49,421 nt of DNA. It comes from Marinobacter algicola DG893 (GTDB lineage Bacteria > Pseudomonadota > Gammaproteobacteria > Pseudomonadales > Oleiphilaceae). The stretch's first letter is position 1, and every line of letters begins with the position of its first letter. Below the pieces are notes generated by a model. The model was not told where the DNA came from, did no database searches, and saw nothing but the letters and a program-made list of their open reading frames with translations. The translations under genes and the position numbers were made by a program. Of this stretch, positions 47,113-49,421 are shown one piece after another. The stretch is from positions 1-49,421 of the forward strand of contig NZ_ABCP01000027.1 in the NCBI RefSeq assembly GCF_000170835.1. The letters run 5' to 3'.

Positions 47113-47138
47113 CAGGCCGACCGCCGATCAGCAAGCAG

Positions 47139-47945
47139 CTAATATCCGGTGCTGTTGCTATCCAACTCGAACACAAAATCCGTTGCGCGGCTGACCTCGG
47201 TGGAAAATTCGCCCGACGGCCGCAATTCAAACCACCGGTACCCCGGTGCCTTATCTTCCACCGAAAATTCCACGGAACCGGCCGTAAACTGTATGCAGGT
47301 AGACGGCGTCGCCAGCAGGCGTGCACCCTTGCGGGTTTGATCCAGTTCCTGGTGGATATGCCCCCAGAGGACGATTTTTACCTGCGGAAAACGGTCTATC
47401 ACCTGCCAGAAAGCGTCTCGATTGCGAAGCCCGATCGGTGACATCCAGCGGGTATCGATTTCGATCGGATGGTGATGAAGAGCGATCAGAGCGGGCAGAT
47501 CGGGATTGTCACTCAGCGTCGTCTCAAGAAACGCCAGTTCAGACTCCGCCAACTCACCAAATACCTTACCGGGAACCGAGGTGTCCAACAGCACAAACTG
47601 CCACCCACCCTGAAGAATATGGCGCTGATCAGCTCCTCGTTCGGCGGCAACACGTGATAACAGTGGCGAATCGTCATGATTACCGGCCATCCAGGCCGAG
47701 TCACACTGAAAGACGTTCAGTTTGTCGCCAAACAGGCGGTAGGCTTCTTCGCTCGCGTCCTGGGCAATATCACCCGTAGCGAGGATCAGGTCCGGCTGGC
47801 CATGGTTCCGGAAAACCTGAGCAATCACGGCATCGAGGCTATCCCTCGTATTGACACCCAGCAGCCCACCCGCCGGATCGGCCATCAGGTGCGGGTCAGT
47901 CAGTTGTAGCACCCGGAGGGCACGCTGGTTGTCGTTCTCTGTCAT
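47139..47945 (-). CDS. cpdA: 3',5'-cyclic-AMP phosphodiesterase
   Basis: A calcineurin-like metallophosphoesterase with all metal motifs: TDPHL, ATGDIAQD, AGNHDD, LHHHP and WGHIHQ. CpdA hydrolyses cAMP and so tunes Crp/Vfr signalling. I start at ATG 47945 (MTENDNQRALRVLQLTDPH, 268 residues); the frame is open 11 codons more. The order nudF, DUF1249, cpdA matches Pseudomonas, which supports the assignment. About 195 bases separate it from the DUF1249 gene, without a visible gene. Confidence 0.93.
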   Translation of the reverse strand: MTENDNQRALRVLQLTDPHLMADPAGGLLGVNTRDSLDAVIAQVFRNHGQPDLILATGDIAQDASEEAYRLFGDKLNVFQCDSAWMAGNHDDSPLLSRVAAERGADQRHILQGGWQFVLLDTSVPGKVFGELAESELAFLETTLSDNPDLPALIALHHHPIEIDTRWMSPIGLRNRDAFWQVIDRFPQVKIVLWGHIHQELDQTRKGARLLATPSTCIQFTAGSVEFSVEDKAPGYRWFELRPSGEFSTEVSRATDFVFELDSNSTGY

Positions 47946-48140
47946 GGCACTCGTGGTTCTTGCGTTTGCGCAACACACACCGGTGAAGCAGACCTACTGG
48001 CAGGTTATTGAGTTTTTTCGCCGGCATCCAGAATATTCATCACATTCTGTTCAGGCTTTCCCAGGCAATTGCCGGTTTTGACAACTCTCGCACAGTCTAC
48101 GAGCACTCTATGCCATTGGATGCAGAGCAGACATACAACC

Positions 48141-48626
48141 TTAGTCCACGCCCTCTCCGGCGGACCAGGCGGCATGTTCCATCGGCAAGTGGCCGAAACG
48201 CAGGCAGTAATCAAGCCAGTCGGCCAAGAAACTGTTGACCTGAACTTTCTCGTCCGGGTGGTGCATAAAGCGGTTCGGGTAGTCGTTCACCGGAGCTATC
48301 TGCCGGTCGCGGTAGCAGCTGATCACCTCTGCCATGGTGGCATCGTGATAGACCCGAACCGTTAACTGGGGATTATTCAGCCAACGCCCGGAGTTGTGAA
48401 CCTGCTCAAGCAGCAGGGTTTCCGTAAACTTTGTGGTTTGCAGCACTTCGATGCGAACACGGCCCAGGTACTGGTCCTCACGGTGAAGCTCGAATTCACA
48501 AACGGGGCGGCCTTTCGCCTCCAGCCTCCGCAGGCGATGAAGCCGCATGTAATTTCCATCACACAGCGCGCCGAAACGTCTCAGATCCGGTACGTAGCGC
48601 CGGGGTTTCATGACCCACTCTGTCAT
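48141..48626 (-). CDS. DUF1249 family protein
   Basis: A 161-residue protein matching DUF1249 (YqiB type): PDLRRFGALCDGNYMRLHRL, then LLEQVHNSGRW and VRVYHDATMAEVISCY. Function unknown. Start ATG 48626 lies one base after the nudF stop (TGAtATG), with GGAG six bases upstream, so the pair is translationally coupled. Confidence 0.9.
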   Translation of the reverse strand: MTEWVMKPRRYVPDLRRFGALCDGNYMRLHRLRRLEAKGRPVCEFELHREDQYLGRVRIEVLQTTKFTETLLLEQVHNSGRWLNNPQLTVRVYHDATMAEVISCYRDRQIAPVNDYPNRFMHHPDEKVQVNSFLADWLDYCLRFGHLPMEHAAWSAGEGVD

Positions 48627-48627
48627 A

Positions 48628-49245
48628 TCAGCTCCAACCTTCCCGCAAGCGCGGGCGATTCAACTGCAACCACTGCAGCGCGATGATCGCGGCAGCGTTA
48701 TTGATACGTCCATCATAAATCATTGCGATGGCTTCGTCGGCGCTGAATACGTGAGCACGGATATCTTCATGTTCGTGCTCCATACCAAACAGACCACCCG
48801 CCGACTCGGTGCTGATGCGACCGCAGTAGAGGTGAATCAGCTCCGTACTTCCGCCGGGAGACACCAAATAGTCACAGATCTTGTTCAGCGGTTTGAAGGT
48901 CAGGCCGGCTTCTTCCTGGCCCTCTCGCTGGGCGACGTCTTCAGGCGACTCACCCTCCTCGTTCATGCCGGCCACGAGTTCCAGTAGCCACGGGGACTGC
49001 TTCCGACCCAGAGCACCGAGGCGGAACTGTTCGAGAAGAACAACTTCGTCACGATCGGGATCGTAGGGTAGTACGCAGGTAGCGTCGCCACGGATGAACA
49101 ATTCGCGGGTGAAGGTTGGCATTTGCCCGCCGTCAAAGCGCGGATGTGTCAACCAGAGTTTGTCCATGCGGAAGAAGCCATGGAACACGGTTTCGCGTTT
49201 TTCGATTTTTACGTCGCGGTCTTTAAACTGGAACGGTTTGGTCAT
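48628..49245 (-). CDS. nudF: ADP-ribose pyrophosphatase (Nudix)
   Basis: Hydrolyses ADP-ribose to AMP and ribose 5-phosphate. The Nudix box spans residues 93-115 (GMNEEGESPEDVAQREGQEE then AGL), preceded by WLLELVAG. Start ATG 49245 (205 residues, MTKPFQFKDRDVKIEKRE) is where homologues begin; the frame is open 31 codons further with no homology. First gene of nudF-DUF1249-cpdA. The 176 bases upstream hold the promoter region and a repeat copy. Confidence 0.93.
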   Translation of the reverse strand: MTKPFQFKDRDVKIEKRETVFHGFFRMDKLWLTHPRFDGGQMPTFTRELFIRGDATCVLPYDPDRDEVVLLEQFRLGALGRKQSPWLLELVAGMNEEGESPEDVAQREGQEEAGLTFKPLNKICDYLVSPGGSTELIHLYCGRISTESAGGLFGMEHEHEDIRAHVFSADEAIAMIYDGRINNAAAIIALQWLQLNRPRLREGWS

Positions 49246-49340
49246 TTCAGATCTGTTTTTGAGAACGATTCTGAACGATAGCCGGTGTTTTGGTTTGGGT
49301 GCAAGCCTTGTTGCGGACTGACTTGGGTGCAAGACCACGT

Positions 49341-49421
49341 GGGGCTAGCCTCCCAAAACACGCTCAAGCCCATTCCATGGGGCGCTTGGGCTCCGCCATC
49401 CATGGCTCCGCACAGTTTTGG
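49341..49421. repeat. Dispersed palindromic element, copy 2 (cut by window end)
   Basis: Inverted relative to copy 1. The core complement GCCATCCATGGCTCCGCACA (49395-49414) is identical to copy 1. The left arm GGGGCTAGCCTCCCAAAAC (49341-49359) differs from copy 1 outside CCCAAAAC. The window ends at the first bases of the right arm (GTTTTGG, 49415-49421), which pair with it. The middle (49364-49388) differs from copy 1 and can form a hairpin of its own. Confidence 0.8.

Overview
The window looks like chromosome of a gammaproteobacterium, most likely Marinobacter or a close relative. The main evidence is gene order. From hemE to hslU the genes run hemE, gltD, gltB, an AAA/SPOR (DamX-like) gene, aroB, aroK, pilQPONM, ponA, malic enzyme, rpmE, priA, argS, an SPOR gene, hslV, hslU. 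As I recall it, this is the block found in Pseudomonas aeruginosa (PA5034-PA5054). The genus is inferred from order and protein character; no database search was possible.

Layout. 1-343 is a decayed fragment of a family-4 glycosyltransferase abutting hemE. 362-15971 (minus strand) holds haem synthesis (hemE), glutamate synthase (gltBD), a cell-envelope AAA/SPOR protein, two shikimate-pathway enzymes (aroB, aroK) and the type IV pilus alignment/secretin operon pilMNOPQ. 16186-18672 (plus) is the class A penicillin-binding protein ponA, convergent with malic enzyme. 20270-28493 holds rpmE, priA, a lineage-type lipoprotein, argS, an FtsN-like SPOR protein and hslVU, which has a heat-shock type promoter. 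28587-38829 is mixed housekeeping: a patatin-like protein lacking the usual nucleophile serine, ptsP, rppH, an HAD phosphatase, an RlmI-type rRNA methyltransferase, gcvH, and the divergent metR/metE pair with a MetR-type operator.

38860-47030 (minus) is the accessory part: an orphan type VI secretion vgrG operon. Its order is vgrG, a DUF4123 adaptor, a 703-residue LysM-headed candidate effector, a SUMF1-domain lipoprotein, a DUF3592-like membrane protein, a small unknown protein, and a membrane protein split by a -1 frameshift. The genes are coupled by short overlaps or gaps. The effector-to-end part is visibly richer in A+T than the backbone. No structural T6SS genes (tssA-M, hcp, clpV) lie in the window, so a secretion machine elsewhere must be assumed. 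This is the most likely place for undescribed biology: the effector's toxic activity and the true immunity gene cannot be assigned from sequence alone.

47139-49245 returns to backbone with cpdA, a DUF1249 gene and nudF on the minus strand. A dispersed palindromic element occurs twice (34944-35029 and 49341-49421, in opposite orientations); the second copy is cut by the window end. I see no tRNA, rRNA, CRISPR array, integrase or insertion sequence. No stretch longer than about 300 bases lacks a gene; the larger gaps are described in the entries.
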